Shown here in pieces: positions 43,483-52,991 of a stretch of DNA of 64,000 nt. The DNA comes from Planctomycetota bacterium (GTDB taxonomy: Bacteria > Planctomycetota > UBA1135 > UBA2386). The DNA lies in the NCBI GenBank assembly GCA_016713175.1, contig JADJPQ010000030.1, positions 1 through 64,000 of the forward strand, read 5' to 3'. How positions within the stretch are numbered: the stretch's first letter is position 1; each line of letters opens with the position of its first letter. A program made the translations under genes and the position numbers. Under the pieces are notes generated by a model. That model saw only the letters and a program-made list of their open reading frames with translations. It had not been told where the DNA came from and searched no databases.

Positions 43483-45428
43483 CGCGACTCCTGGGCGGTA
43501 GCGCGGTAGCGCATAGTCTCGTGCATCGCGATGGCCGACGCCAGCGCCTGCAGGCGATCGGGTGGAACTTCGGTGCCTCGAGCACGGATCAGCAGTTCGC
43601 GCGGCGTCTCCCCCGGGAGTTGGCGCAGCCCGGCGGCGGCGATCGCCTGCCGCAGCAGACGGGTCGCGGCTGGCGCCAATTGGCGGGAGGAACGACGCCA
43701 GACGACGAACCCGGCGAGCAACGCGATGGCCACGCCGACCGCGAGCGGGTGTTTGCCGGCGGTCGCGGCGAGGCTCCCCGGCAGGTTGCGCAGCCACGCG
43801 AGGGCCGCGGTGCGCGAGCCGCCGTCGAAGCCGGTGATCGAGGCCCACCCCTCCCGCAGCATCGTGGTCAACGATTGCCAGGTCGATGGCTCGTTCACCG
43901 CCGGCTGCAATTCACTTGCCGGGGTGGCATCGAGAGTGGTCCACACCGAGCCGGGCAACAGGGCTTCGACCCAGGCATGCGCATGCTTCTCACGAACGAC
44001 GACTTCGCGGGTCGCTTCGCTCCATTCGGTGGCGAGATAGCCGCCGACGACACGACACGGAATGCCCAGCACGCGCAGCATCAACGCCAGCGTGGTCGCG
44101 AAGTACTCACAGTGACCGGCTCCGGTGCCGAGAACGAACTCGCCGAGATGTCTGGCAGCGCCGGCCGTGCCGGGCAGGGCATAGCGGCGGTGTTCTTGCA
44201 GGTACGAGCGGCAACCCTCGGCAATCACCGCTGGCGACGCATCGTCGGGCAGCGTTGCCCGCGCGACATTGGCCAGATCGAGCAGCGTGTTCGGCAGTTG
44301 TGCCAGGGACACCGAGCGCAACCGGAGTTCGGCGGCGGTGCCGACGCGGAAGCGCTGCCTTGGCTCCGGAGTGCCCAGTGCCAGACGGTACTCCAACGAC
44401 GCGCCACCGCCGTCGAACTGGTACGCCAGCACGGCATCGCCCTTGGGATCGAGCACGACGGTCGTCGACGGGCCGAGCAACTCGATGCCGGCCGTGGCCA
44501 ACGGCGCGAACAGTCGTTCGCCGCGGTCGTCCAGCAACCGCACGCGCAGGGTCGTTCCCGAAGGCCGCCATGGTCGTCGCCAACGATGCGGTTCGTCGGC
44601 CTGCCACAACGGATCGGTCGCGCGGCGACTGCCGAAGTCCATCACCTGGTACGGGTCCCAGCCGGAGCCGTCGAACTCGACGTAGGTGGCGCCGCGCCAG
44701 TGCGCCGGCACGGACTCCGGGTTGCCGTCGGTGGGCGCGATGCGCAGCACTTCGCGGTCGCTCAGCGACACCGCGCCGTCGCCGCCGAGGCGGATCGGCT
44801 CGTCGAACGCGACCTGGCCGGCGCCCGCCAGCCGGAGCGCGTGATCGATGAATCCCTGACGCTCGAAGTCGCGGGGCCAGAACGCGAACACCAGCGCCGT
44901 GGCGATCAGCACCGCCAGGGTCCGTGGCAGGCTGTCGCGCAGCACCGCGCCGGTGATCCCGGGTGCCGCTCCACCAGCGCGCACGACGATGAACAACTGC
45001 AGCGCCGGGACCAGGGTTGCGGCGTAGCCGACGAAGACGATCGACCACGAGACGTCGGCGCTGAAGAAGCTGGTGACGAACGCGATCAGGAACGAATTGA
45101 AGAACAACAGGTCCGGCCGTTGCCGCCGGCCGACGTTGTTGAGCAGGTGCACCTGGCACAGCGCCGCCAGCAGCAGGCCGTCTTCCAGCATGTGCAGCAG
45201 GCCGGAGGTCAGTGCGTGCCGCAGCAACCAGCCGAACGCGCCGATGACGCCGAGATTCCACACCAGCCGGTACAGCCATCGTTCCTGCAATCGGCACAGC
45301 ACCGGCGCGGCGATTGCCAGCGTCCACAGCGGCAACATCCAGCCCGCGGACACCGTGTCGGTGATCTGCACGAACGCGAGGTTCATCAGCACCAGTACCA
45401 GCAGCAACGGCCGCAGCGCGTCAGCCAT
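43479..45428 (-). CDS. transglutaminase-like membrane protein (TgpA type)
   Basis: The product is 649 residues. Five to seven membrane helices at the N-terminus are followed by a DUF3488-like extracytoplasmic region and a transglutaminase core. The Cys is in 'LGTGAGHCEYFATTLALMLR', the His in 'VREKHAHAWVEALL' and the Asp in 'WTTLDATPASE'. A further membrane helix and a DUF4129-like C-terminal tail follow. This TgpA-type protein is usually encoded with MoxR and DUF58 proteins, as here. Its role in the envelope is not fully known. It overlaps the DUF58 gene by eight bases. Confidence 0.9.
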   Translation of the reverse strand: MADALRPLLLVLVLMNLAFVQITDTVSAGWMLPLWTLAIAAPVLCRLQERWLYRLVWNLGVIGAFGWLLRHALTSGLLHMLEDGLLLAALCQVHLLNNVGRRQRPDLLFFNSFLIAFVTSFFSADVSWSIVFVGYAATLVPALQLFIVVRAGGAAPGITGAVLRDSLPRTLAVLIATALVFAFWPRDFERQGFIDHALRLAGAGQVAFDEPIRLGGDGAVSLSDREVLRIAPTDGNPESVPAHWRGATYVEFDGSGWDPYQVMDFGSRRATDPLWQADEPHRWRRPWRPSGTTLRVRLLDDRGERLFAPLATAGIELLGPSTTVVLDPKGDAVLAYQFDGGGASLEYRLALGTPEPRQRFRVGTAAELRLRSVSLAQLPNTLLDLANVARATLPDDASPAVIAEGCRSYLQEHRRYALPGTAGAARHLGEFVLGTGAGHCEYFATTLALMLRVLGIPCRVVGGYLATEWSEATREVVVREKHAHAWVEALLPGSVWTTLDATPASELQPAVNEPSTWQSLTTMLREGWASITGFDGGSRTAALAWLRNLPGSLAATAGKHPLAVGVAIALLAGFVVWRRSSRQLAPAATRLLRQAIAAAGLRQLPGETPRELLIRARGTEVPPDRLQALASAIAMHETMRYRATAQESR

Positions 45429-46359
45429 GACCGGCCTCGCTGCAGGCGCGCCTGGGCAATCGCACCGCGGTCGCCGCCACGGCCGGCGGCGCCGACGCCT
45501 GGGGCGGCAGCGGGGCCGCGGCCGCCAGCCAGCGCAGCGCGTCACCGGTGGATCGCTGGCCGGGTCCGTACGCGGCGGCATGGTCCTGGCTCTTCAGTTG
45601 CACGACCTCCTTCGCATCGGCGGCCAGCAGCACCAGAGCGCTGACGATGCCGAGGGCTTCGTCCAGTCGTGCGGTCGAACAGCGTCGATCGAGACTCACC
45701 TCCAGCACTTCACCCGCGTCGAGTTCTGGTTCCTTGACCACCGGTTCACCGCGTCTGGCACTGGCCTTCCAATGGACGAGGCGCGGATTGTCACCGTCGC
45801 GGAACGGTCGCAGTCCGGCAATGCCGTCACCGCCGCCGGCAACCTGCCGTTCGCCGAGCAACGCCGTCAGGGCGGCCTGGCGATCACGCGCGCCATGGAT
45901 CGCTGCCGGCGGTGGATAGGCGATGGCCTCGCCGGTCGCCGGCTGCAGCACCGACCACTGCATGATGCCGAACGGATAGCGGGTCAGGACCTGCACGCCA
46001 CTGACCGCATGGACACCGCGGGGTCGCGCCGGCAGGCGAGCGGTCACCGTGCGTTCGCCGGTCAGCAACGGCACGTCGAGCACGAGCGCGCGCTCGTCCG
46101 GCAGATCGATGGCGATCTGCAACTGGAATCGCAACCGCCGCCCGCCGACAAGCCGCAATCGCACCTCGTGGTCGGTGCCGGCCGGCGCTGGCGCCACTCC
46201 GAGCAACTCGACGCGGAGGCCGGCCAGATTGCGCGCGCCCCAGGCGATGCCGAGCAGGCCCATGACCGCGAGGAACGCCAGCAGCAGGAAGAACAGGTTC
46301 GAGTACGCCGTGGCGAGGAAGGCCAGCGTGACAGCGGCGTAGAAGAACAGCCCCTTCAC
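45421..46359 (-). CDS. DUF58 domain protein
   Basis: The product is 312 residues from a GTG at 46359. Two adjacent membrane helices ('GLFFYAAVTLAFLATAYSNL' and 'FFLLLAFLAVMGLLGIAWGA') are followed by a cytosolic beta domain and the DUF58 signature 'GLRPFRDGDNPRLVHWKASA'. It normally works with a MoxR ATPase, here the gene just upstream (28 bases), in a chaperone-like unit. The longer frame upstream overlaps the end of the MoxR gene and is not preferred. Confidence 0.88.
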   Translation of the reverse strand: MKGLFFYAAVTLAFLATAYSNLFFLLLAFLAVMGLLGIAWGARNLAGLRVELLGVAPAPAGTDHEVRLRLVGGRRLRFQLQIAIDLPDERALVLDVPLLTGERTVTARLPARPRGVHAVSGVQVLTRYPFGIMQWSVLQPATGEAIAYPPPAAIHGARDRQAALTALLGERQVAGGGDGIAGLRPFRDGDNPRLVHWKASARRGEPVVKEPELDAGEVLEVSLDRRCSTARLDEALGIVSALVLLAADAKEVVQLKSQDHAAAYGPGQRSTGDALRWLAAAAPLPPQASAPPAVAATAVRLPRRACSEAGHG

Positions 46360-46387
46360 GCCGAGAACGGTCGGGCGCGGTCGCACG

Positions 46388-47326
46388 CTACAACGGGACC
46401 TGCGTCCGTTCGACGAGTTCGCGGACCAGCGTCGCAGCATTGCCGCCGCCGTGCAGCACCAGGCGGTGCGCCAGCACCGGCACCGCCAGCGCTTTCAGAT
46501 CGTCGGGCAACACGAAGTCGCGATCCTGCAACCAGGCGCGCGCCTTGGCCGCGCGCAGCCAGGCCAGCGCGGCCCGCGGGCTGTTGCCCAGGGCCACATC
46601 CGGATGGCTGCGGGTGGCGGTGACGACGCGGTGCACGTATTCGGCGATCGGCTCGGACACGCCGATCGCGGCGATCACGGTCTGGGCGGCCAGCAGTTGC
46701 GCCCGCGTCAACACCGGCGTGATCGCAGCGAGCGAGGTCTCGGTGTCCTGGCCGCGATAGAGCGCCTGTTCGCGGCTGGCTTCCGGATAGCCGATCTCGA
46801 CGCGCACCAGGAAGCGGTCCAGCGCCGCTTCCGGCACCGGATACGTGCCGTGGAACTCGATCGGGTTGCGCGTCGCCAGCACCAGGAACGGCGAGCCGAG
46901 TTCGATGGCGCGGCCCTCGATCGACACCTGGCCGTTCTCCATCGCTTCGAGCAGGCACGACAGCGTACGCGGACTGGTGCGGTTGATCTCGTCGGCGAGC
47001 ACGACGTTGGCGAACAACGGCCCGCGGGTGAACACGAACTTGTCGGCTCCGGGCCGCCACATCGCGGTGCCGACGATGTCGCTCGGCATCAGATCGTTGG
47101 TGAACTGGATGCGCTTGAAGTCGCAGTCGACGCAGCGTGCCAGTGTGCGCGCCAGCAACGTCTTGCCGATGCCGGGGATGCCCTCGAGCAGCGCGTGCCC
47201 GCCGCCGAACAGGGCGCACAGCAGCGCCTGCAGGGTCGGCGGTGGCACGGCAACGACGGCGCCGATCCGTTGTTCGAGCTGCGGTAGGACGTGGGCGGCG
47301 ACGAGTCGGTCGGCGGTCGTGGTCAC
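46388..47326 (-). CDS. MoxR-type AAA ATPase
   Basis: The product is 312 residues from a GTG at 47326. Walker A is 'LEGIPGIGKTLLARTLA', Walker B is 'ANVVLADEINRTSP' and sensor 1 is 'FLVLATRNPIEFHGTYPVPE', followed by 'ALDRFLVRVEIGYPE' and the C-terminal lid domain ('SPRAALAWLRAAKARAWLQD'). MoxR ATPases act as chaperones for DUF58 and VWA-type partners, so its partner here is the DUF58 protein encoded downstream. Confidence 0.93.
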   Translation of the reverse strand: MTTTADRLVAAHVLPQLEQRIGAVVAVPPPTLQALLCALFGGGHALLEGIPGIGKTLLARTLARCVDCDFKRIQFTNDLMPSDIVGTAMWRPGADKFVFTRGPLFANVVLADEINRTSPRTLSCLLEAMENGQVSIEGRAIELGSPFLVLATRNPIEFHGTYPVPEAALDRFLVRVEIGYPEASREQALYRGQDTETSLAAITPVLTRAQLLAAQTVIAAIGVSEPIAEYVHRVVTATRSHPDVALGNSPRAALAWLRAAKARAWLQDRDFVLPDDLKALAVPVLAHRLVLHGGGNAATLVRELVERTQVPL

Positions 47327-47434
47327 GCGATGCGGATCCTCGGGGTCGCCTCCTACATCGGCGTACGGCCGTGGGCAGCGGGCGTGGTCCGAGGACCGGC
47401 CCATGGCATCGCGGGTGCCGTCGGGCGCCCGGCT

Positions 47435-47953
47435 TCAGTCGGCGGGCGGCGGCTCCAGGATCGCCTGGAAGCGCGGGTCGTCGTGCAGCGTGTGCAGGTC
47501 CCGTTCGTGGGCGGCGAACTCACGCAGCGTCTGGTCGATCCGGCACGCGACGCCGATCTCGGCCAGGGCGCGCTCGCCATCGCCGGCCAGCGCGGCGTAG
47601 CAGGCGAGGTTGAAGTGGCCGATCGCCGACTCGGGGTTGCGTTCGACCACCCGTTCCATGCACGCGACGGCACCCGGCAGATCCTGCGTGCGCTTCTTGC
47701 ACCAGGCATCGACCAGATCGACCCACTCCGGATCGAACGCGGTCTTGCGCAGCTCGGCGAGATCGTGCAGCGCTTCGTCGTGCCGGGCCTGCGCCACCAG
47801 CGCGCGAACGCGCAGCGCCAGGCCTTCGGTGCGACCGATCGGGTGGGCCAGCAGCGTGTCGAGCCGTTCGAACGCGCGCTCAGGGCAGCGCAGTTCGAGC
47901 CAGCCGTCGATCTCGTCGGCGATGCGCTGCAGATGGTCGGGCAGATCGGTCAC
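47435..47953 (-). CDS. small TPR-like protein
   Basis: The product is 172 residues from a GTG at 47953, overlapping the stop of the upstream aldolase-like gene (GTGA). Helical repeats of the TPR kind are visible: 'LALRVRALVAQARHDEALHD', 'GAVACMERVVERNPESAIGH', 'FNLACYAALAGDGERALAEI'. It has no signal peptide. It probably binds another protein; the partner is not visible. Confidence 0.75.
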   Translation of the reverse strand: MTDLPDHLQRIADEIDGWLELRCPERAFERLDTLLAHPIGRTEGLALRVRALVAQARHDEALHDLAELRKTAFDPEWVDLVDAWCKKRTQDLPGAVACMERVVERNPESAIGHFNLACYAALAGDGERALAEIGVACRIDQTLREFAAHERDLHTLHDDPRFQAILEPPPAD

Positions 47954-49059
47954 GACGACAGTCTGGCGCTGCCCGCCGGCGCCGGCAAGGTCTCGTGGCC
48001 GCGCGCGCGCACCGGCACCACGGTCACGACGTCGTCGCCCTCCAGCAGCGCGGCGTCGTCGGCCAGATTGACGGTCGGACAGACATGCATCGGGACCAAA
48101 CGCAGCAGCGTGCCGAGCGGCGGGGGCTCGCCGGCCTCGACCAGCATCGGCAGATGTTCTTCGCTGGGTCGCAGCGCGCGCAGCCGCCATGGACCCTCGG
48201 CGACGCAGATCGGATCGGGAACTGCGGCGTCGATCGCCTTGGAGCCGGCATCGAGCGTGATGCGATCCTTGGTCGGGCGGCTGATCACGCGGGCCTGCAC
48301 GGTGACCGCGCAGCGGAAACCATCGATGCCGAGCTGCGCGCTGCGCCAGTCCCAGTAGACCACCGTGCCCGGGCTGACGGTGTGTTCGAACGCGGCGAAC
48401 GGCTCGTACTGCAGCGCGATCGGAAATGTCGGCGTGCCGCTGGTGATCAGTTCGAACGGCTGCTGGCCGCGCAGCGGCTCGGCGAACGCGACCAGATCGG
48501 CGTATGCGGCGCGGGCGGCGACCGAGCGTTCGGTCAGTGTGCCACCGTGCAGATGGCCATCGTAGAAATGCAGCCCGCGCAAGGCCTTGCCGGCGGCATT
48601 GGCCACCTCGGTGATCCGTTGTCGTTCGCTCAGCGGGATGCCGGTCCGGTGGTAGCCGGGATCGAGATCGACGAACACGTCCAGGCCGGCGGCCGCCAGT
48701 TCGCGGGCATGGGCCGGATCCTCGCTGAGCATCGCGAACCGATGGTGCGGCGCCGCCGCGGCCAGGCTCAGCAGGCGTTGCAGGTTGGCGCCTCGGTGCG
48801 CCATCGCCACCAACAGATCGATCGGCATCGGCCCCGCCAGCCGCAACAGCACTTCGGCCTCGCGCGTCGTCGCACACTTGAAGCGGCGGACGCCAGCCTG
48901 CAGCAGGAGCCCCAGCACCTGTGGCACCTTGCAGGTCTTGACGTGCGGTCGCCAACGGTCCATCCGATTGCCGAGCCAGCGCCGCATCGTCTCGAGGTTG
49001 TGGCGGACCGCCGCCAGATCGATCAGCAGGGTCGGGGTCTGGAGGTCGGCGGGGCGCAT
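47950..49059 (-). CDS. D-threonine aldolase/D-serine dehydratase-like PLP enzyme
   Basis: The product is 369 residues. An alanine-racemase-type N-terminal barrel carries the PLP lysine in 'RWRPHVKTCKVPQVL' (K41). The C-terminal beta domain has the metal site H-x-C in 'LVPMHVCPTVNLAD', as in the D-threonine aldolase/D-serine dehydratase group. 'FVDLDPGYHRTGI' and 'ITSGTPTFP' are further family motifs. It cleaves or dehydrates a D-amino or beta-hydroxy-amino acid; substrate uncertain. It is the first gene of the - strand operon. Confidence 0.88.
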   Translation of the reverse strand: MRPADLQTPTLLIDLAAVRHNLETMRRWLGNRMDRWRPHVKTCKVPQVLGLLLQAGVRRFKCATTREAEVLLRLAGPMPIDLLVAMAHRGANLQRLLSLAAAAPHHRFAMLSEDPAHARELAAAGLDVFVDLDPGYHRTGIPLSERQRITEVANAAGKALRGLHFYDGHLHGGTLTERSVAARAAYADLVAFAEPLRGQQPFELITSGTPTFPIALQYEPFAAFEHTVSPGTVVYWDWRSAQLGIDGFRCAVTVQARVISRPTKDRITLDAGSKAIDAAVPDPICVAEGPWRLRALRPSEEHLPMLVEAGEPPPLGTLLRLVPMHVCPTVNLADDAALLEGDDVVTVVPVRARGHETLPAPAGSARLSS

Positions 49060-49144
49060 CGCGGCAGGCTACGCCCGGTGCTGCTGCTGTCGAGGATCGC
49101 CCGGGCTGGTGGACGGCACCAGCGCCGCCGGTTCGACTGTTCGG

Positions 49145-49687
49145 ATGCCCTTCGTCGTCCGTTCCGTCGCTGTCGGGTCGCGCAACCCGGTCAAGATCGC
49201 TGCCGTCCGGGCCATGGTCGAACGCGCCGCTCCGAACGCGACGATCGTCGGCCTGGAGGTACCCTCCGGCGTCGCGGCACAGCCATTCGGTGACGACGAG
49301 ACGATCCGAGGCGCCACCAACCGGGCGCGAGCGGCTCGAGACGCGACCGCTGCCGACCTCGGCATCGGCATCGAGGGCGGGTGCATCGACACGCCCGCGG
49401 GCATGCGCACCTGCGCCTGGGCGGTTGTCGTCGACCGCGAGGATCGCATTGGCACCGGTGGTTCGTTGAACATGCCGCTGCCGCCGCGGGTGGCGGCAAT
49501 GATCCGTTCCGGTCTCGAGTTGGGGCACGCCATCGATGCGTTGATCGCGCAATCCGGCACCAAGCATGGCGCCGGCGCCGTGGGCGTGCTGACCGCCGGG
49601 CTGGTCGATCGCCAGCGCGCCTATGAGCCGCTGATCGCCTACGCGTTGGCACCGTTCTTGGCGTCCGACTGGTGGCTTCCCGAATAG
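49145..49687 (+). CDS. DUF84/YjjX-type nucleoside triphosphatase
   Basis: The product is 180 residues. 'VAVGSRNPVKIAAVRAM' is the N-terminal nucleotide-binding motif, followed by 'GVAAQPFGDDETIRGATNRA', 'DLGIGIEGGCI' and 'TGGSLNMPLPPRV'. The family hydrolyses inosine or xanthosine triphosphate and clears damaged purines from the nucleotide pool. The length is normal. It is divergent from the PLP-enzyme gene. Confidence 0.85.
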   Translation: MPFVVRSVAVGSRNPVKIAAVRAMVERAAPNATIVGLEVPSGVAAQPFGDDETIRGATNRARAARDATAADLGIGIEGGCIDTPAGMRTCAWAVVVDREDRIGTGGSLNMPLPPRVAAMIRSGLELGHAIDALIAQSGTKHGAGAVGVLTAGLVDRQRAYEPLIAYALAPFLASDWWLPE

Positions 49688-49782
49688 CGCTGCTGCGCGC
49701 AACCGCAGCGGCTGTATCGGACACCGTTGCCGCGCCGGCTGCCGGGACTATCCTCCGCGGTCGCCGCCTTCGAAATCACCCC

Positions 49783-51954
49783 ATGACCCCAACCTCATCG
49801 TGGCGTGCGCTGCCGGCGCTGCCGGCGCTGCCGGCGTTGCCGCTGTTCCTGTTTCTCGGCTCGGCGTTCGCGCAGCAGTGGCACAGCGATGGCGGACCGC
49901 GATGGCAGCACGCCGGGACGATGGACACCGCCCGGAACGTGCTGGTCGTCCTCGGTCGCGACGGCGACACGCACGAATGGAACGGACATGCTTGGCGTCG
50001 CCGGCCAGCCGTTGGGCCGCGCGCGGGGCAGGTCCGGCTGGTCGAGTATTCACCCGGACGGATCCTGGCGATCATCTCGCCGGCGGCGTTGCTGTCCGAG
50101 ACGTGGCACTACGATGGTGTCGCCTGGCAGAACCTGCTGCCGGCGACGCGGCCCGCCACCCGTTTCGACGCCGCGCTTGCCCTGGACACGCAGCGGGGGC
50201 GAGTCGTGATGTTCGGCGGGTCGGACTTCAACGGCATCGCGAATGCGGACACGTGGGAGTTCGACGGTAGCAGTTGGTCGCCGCGGATGCTCGTGGCATC
50301 GCCGCCGCCGTTGCGCCGCGTGGCGATGGCCTTCGACAGTGCTCGCGGTCGTTGCGTCCTGTTCGGCGGCGAACGGAACGACGGCACGATCGACGATGCG
50401 ACGTGGGAATACGATGGCGTGACCTGGCAGCAGCGCACCGTCGCGGTGCGTCCCGTTGGACGCGTGCTGCACGAGATGGCGTTCGACGCGGTGCGCAACC
50501 GCACGATCATGTTCGGCGGTTACCACAACTTCGGCCCGATGCTCGACATTGCGGAATGGGACGGCAGTGCCTGGGTGACGGTGGTGCCAACACCCGCGCC
50601 CGATACGCATGTCGGCCATGAACTGGTCTTCGATGTCCGCCGGGGCGAAGTGCTGTCGATCGCGGGTGGACCGATCGGTCCGCAAGCGGGGGCGATCCTG
50701 TCCTGGAACGGCAACCGCCTGCTGCGGATCGGCGATCTGCCCCAGGTTCCGACCAGCCGCGTCGGCTTCACGATGGCGCCGTCGCCATCCGGTGGCGATG
50801 CGCTGTTGTTCGGCGGTTCGGTCGGCGAGATTCCGCCGGTGTTCGGCGACCTGTGGCGCTGGGATGGTCGCCGATGGGCCTTGCTCGCCGGGTCCGGGCC
50901 GCCGCCGCGGCTTTTCCATGGGATGTGGTCTGACTCGGCGGCGACCTATGTGTTCGGCGGCACCCCTGCCTTCCAGGCGCCGCCGACCAACGATCTGTGG
51001 CGCTGGAACGGTACCGCGTGGCAGCCGCTGACGCCCGCGGTGCGTCCCCAGGCGCGCTGGGGCGGCGCCGTGGCGTTCGATCTGCCGCGCAATCGCGCGG
51101 TGCTGTTCGGCGGCCAGGGCAGCAACCTCTTCGGCGACACCTGGGAATTCGATGGTTCGACCTGGACGCAGATGGCGCCGGCGCAATCGCCGACGCCGCG
51201 CATCCATCACGCGATGGCGGGCAACACCGTCGCGGGGCGCGTCGTGTTGTTCGGCGGTTCCGACTACGTGAACGGTCTGGCGGAGACCTGGGAATGGAAT
51301 GGCAGCACCTGGATGCAGATCAGCACGACGCTGCAACCGAACAATCCGATCGGCGGCTCGCTGGCCTACGATGTCCGCACCAGCGAGTGCCTCTACGCGG
51401 TGCAGCGGTCGAACAACCTGCCTGACTTCGAACTCTGGAGCTATGCCAACGGCACCTGGCGGCTGCACGCGTGGCCCGGCGCGCAGCCTGCGGGCTTTGG
51501 CGCCAAGGTGTTCGCAACCACGGGTCTCGCCGGCGTCGGCCTGTACGACGGTGGCATCGTCCAGCATCTCGCGATGGTCCCGCCGGTCGTGGCAAGCTAC
51601 GGCAACGCCTGCGGTCCGACGCCCCCGGGGCTCGCCGCAGCCACCCGGCCTCGGCTCGGCGAACCGCAGTTCGGCTTCGAGATCCTGCGCACCGCCGCCG
51701 GCCAGCCGGCGGCCTTGATCGGCGGGCTGCAGCAGGTTGCCGTGCCGTTGTCGGGCTGCACGCTGCTGGCTTCGCCGGAGGCGGTGCTCGTGGCGGTCAG
51801 CAACGGCGGTGGCAGCGTCGGCTTCGCGGTGCCGATACCCTCGCTGACGTCGTTGCTCGGAGTCACGCTGTTCTGGCAGGGCGCGGCCCTGCGGCCGGGA
51901 TCGCCGAACGGTTTCGCGATGAGTTCGGGCCTGCGCACCGTGATCGGCGATTGA
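49783..51954 (+). CDS. secreted kelch-repeat protein with conserved C-terminal module
   Basis: The product is 723 residues. Its signal sequence contains three tandem copies of a 9-base CTGCCGGCG unit (LPALPALPALPLF). At least eight kelch-like blades follow ('VVMFGGSDFNGIANADTWEF', 'RCVLFGGERNDGTIDDATWE', 'RAVLFGGQGSNLFGDTWEF', 'VVLFGGSDYVNGLAETWEW'), i.e. one or two beta-propellers. The last ~125 residues, starting 'SYGNACGPTPPGL' and ending with 'LGVTLFWQGAALRPGSP', form a module also found at 52992-54377 and 60492-61658. Likely exported, with protein or glycan binding. No catalytic residues recognised. Confidence 0.85.
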   Translation: MTPTSSWRALPALPALPALPLFLFLGSAFAQQWHSDGGPRWQHAGTMDTARNVLVVLGRDGDTHEWNGHAWRRRPAVGPRAGQVRLVEYSPGRILAIISPAALLSETWHYDGVAWQNLLPATRPATRFDAALALDTQRGRVVMFGGSDFNGIANADTWEFDGSSWSPRMLVASPPPLRRVAMAFDSARGRCVLFGGERNDGTIDDATWEYDGVTWQQRTVAVRPVGRVLHEMAFDAVRNRTIMFGGYHNFGPMLDIAEWDGSAWVTVVPTPAPDTHVGHELVFDVRRGEVLSIAGGPIGPQAGAILSWNGNRLLRIGDLPQVPTSRVGFTMAPSPSGGDALLFGGSVGEIPPVFGDLWRWDGRRWALLAGSGPPPRLFHGMWSDSAATYVFGGTPAFQAPPTNDLWRWNGTAWQPLTPAVRPQARWGGAVAFDLPRNRAVLFGGQGSNLFGDTWEFDGSTWTQMAPAQSPTPRIHHAMAGNTVAGRVVLFGGSDYVNGLAETWEWNGSTWMQISTTLQPNNPIGGSLAYDVRTSECLYAVQRSNNLPDFELWSYANGTWRLHAWPGAQPAGFGAKVFATTGLAGVGLYDGGIVQHLAMVPPVVASYGNACGPTPPGLAAATRPRLGEPQFGFEILRTAAGQPAALIGGLQQVAVPLSGCTLLASPEAVLVAVSNGGGSVGFAVPIPSLTSLLGVTLFWQGAALRPGSPNGFAMSSGLRTVIGD

Positions 51955-51961
51955 GCGAACC

Positions 51962-52789
51962 ATGCACACAATGGATGCGTTGCCGGTGCATTGGCTGCGG
52001 ACCCACCACGGTGATCTGCAGGTCTTCGAACACGGCGGTCACGTCGCCACCTGGACGCCGCACGACCGCCCACCGGTCCTGTGGCTGAGTCCGTGCAGCC
52101 GCTTCGCCCCGGGCGAAGCGATCCGCGGCGGCATCCCGGTGATCTTCCCGTGGTTTGGTGACGATCCCGAACGGCGTGGCCGGCCGGCGCATGGTTTCGC
52201 GCGCCGGTTGCCGTGGCGGGCGGTCGAGGTCGCACAGGCGTACGCGGTGTTCGAACTGACCGACGATGCGCACACGCGGTCGCTCTGGCCGCATGCGTTC
52301 GCGCTGCGACTTGGGGTCGAGATCACCGACGCGTTGACGATCACCCTGACGATCCACAATCGCGATCACGCACCGTTCCGCTGTGAACCAGCGCTGCACA
52401 CGTACTTCGCAGTCGGCGATGTGCGGCGGGTGCGCGTGCACGGACTCGAGGGCGTGACGTTCCTGGACAAGGTCGACGGCATGCAGCGGAAAGTGCAACC
52501 GACGGCGCCGCTGACATTCGCGGGTGAAACCGATCGCGTGTTCGTCGGCGCGCCGTCGCGACTCGAGATCGAGGATCCGGTGCTGCAGCGGCGGATCCGG
52601 GTCTCGACGAGTGGCCTTCGTTCGGCAATCGTCTGGAATCCATGGGCGACGAAGGCGGCGAAGATGGGCGACGTGGGCGACGACGCCTGGTCCGGGTTTC
52701 TGTGCGCCGAGTCGGGCAACGTTGCTGATGACGCGTTGACGATCCCAGCCGGTGACTCGGCGACGATGCAAGTGCGCATCGAGGCGTGA
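51962..52789 (+). CDS. D-hexose-6-phosphate mutarotase (aldose 1-epimerase family)
   Basis: The product is 275 residues. 'PGEAIRGGIPVIFPWFGDD' and 'RPAHGFARRLPW' contain the substrate-binding arginine and histidine. 'CEPALHTYFAVGDVRRVRVH' holds the catalytic His. 'IVWNPWATKAAKMGDVGDDA' precedes the catalytic Glu in 'FLCAESGNV'. These are the marks of the YeaD/glucose-6-phosphate 1-epimerase group, which interconverts alpha and beta anomers. It stands alone between the two kelch genes. Confidence 0.9.
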   Translation: MHTMDALPVHWLRTHHGDLQVFEHGGHVATWTPHDRPPVLWLSPCSRFAPGEAIRGGIPVIFPWFGDDPERRGRPAHGFARRLPWRAVEVAQAYAVFELTDDAHTRSLWPHAFALRLGVEITDALTITLTIHNRDHAPFRCEPALHTYFAVGDVRRVRVHGLEGVTFLDKVDGMQRKVQPTAPLTFAGETDRVFVGAPSRLEIEDPVLQRRIRVSTSGLRSAIVWNPWATKAAKMGDVGDDAWSGFLCAESGNVADDALTIPAGDSATMQVRIEA

Positions 52790-52991
52790 AGATGTTGGTT
52801 CTTGTTGTTGCGTGGGCGTGACGTCGCGCGTCGCCAGGTCCTTCGCGAGGGACCGTGGCCGGCCCACTGCTTGGCAATCCTCCCCGAATTCGAGGTTTCG
52901 TTCCCGAGTCCGGGCTGGCGGCCAGAACCCGGCATTCGGATGGCAAGGCGGCGTCGCCCCGAAAGCCCGCCCGGGTCTCCCCTTCCATCCC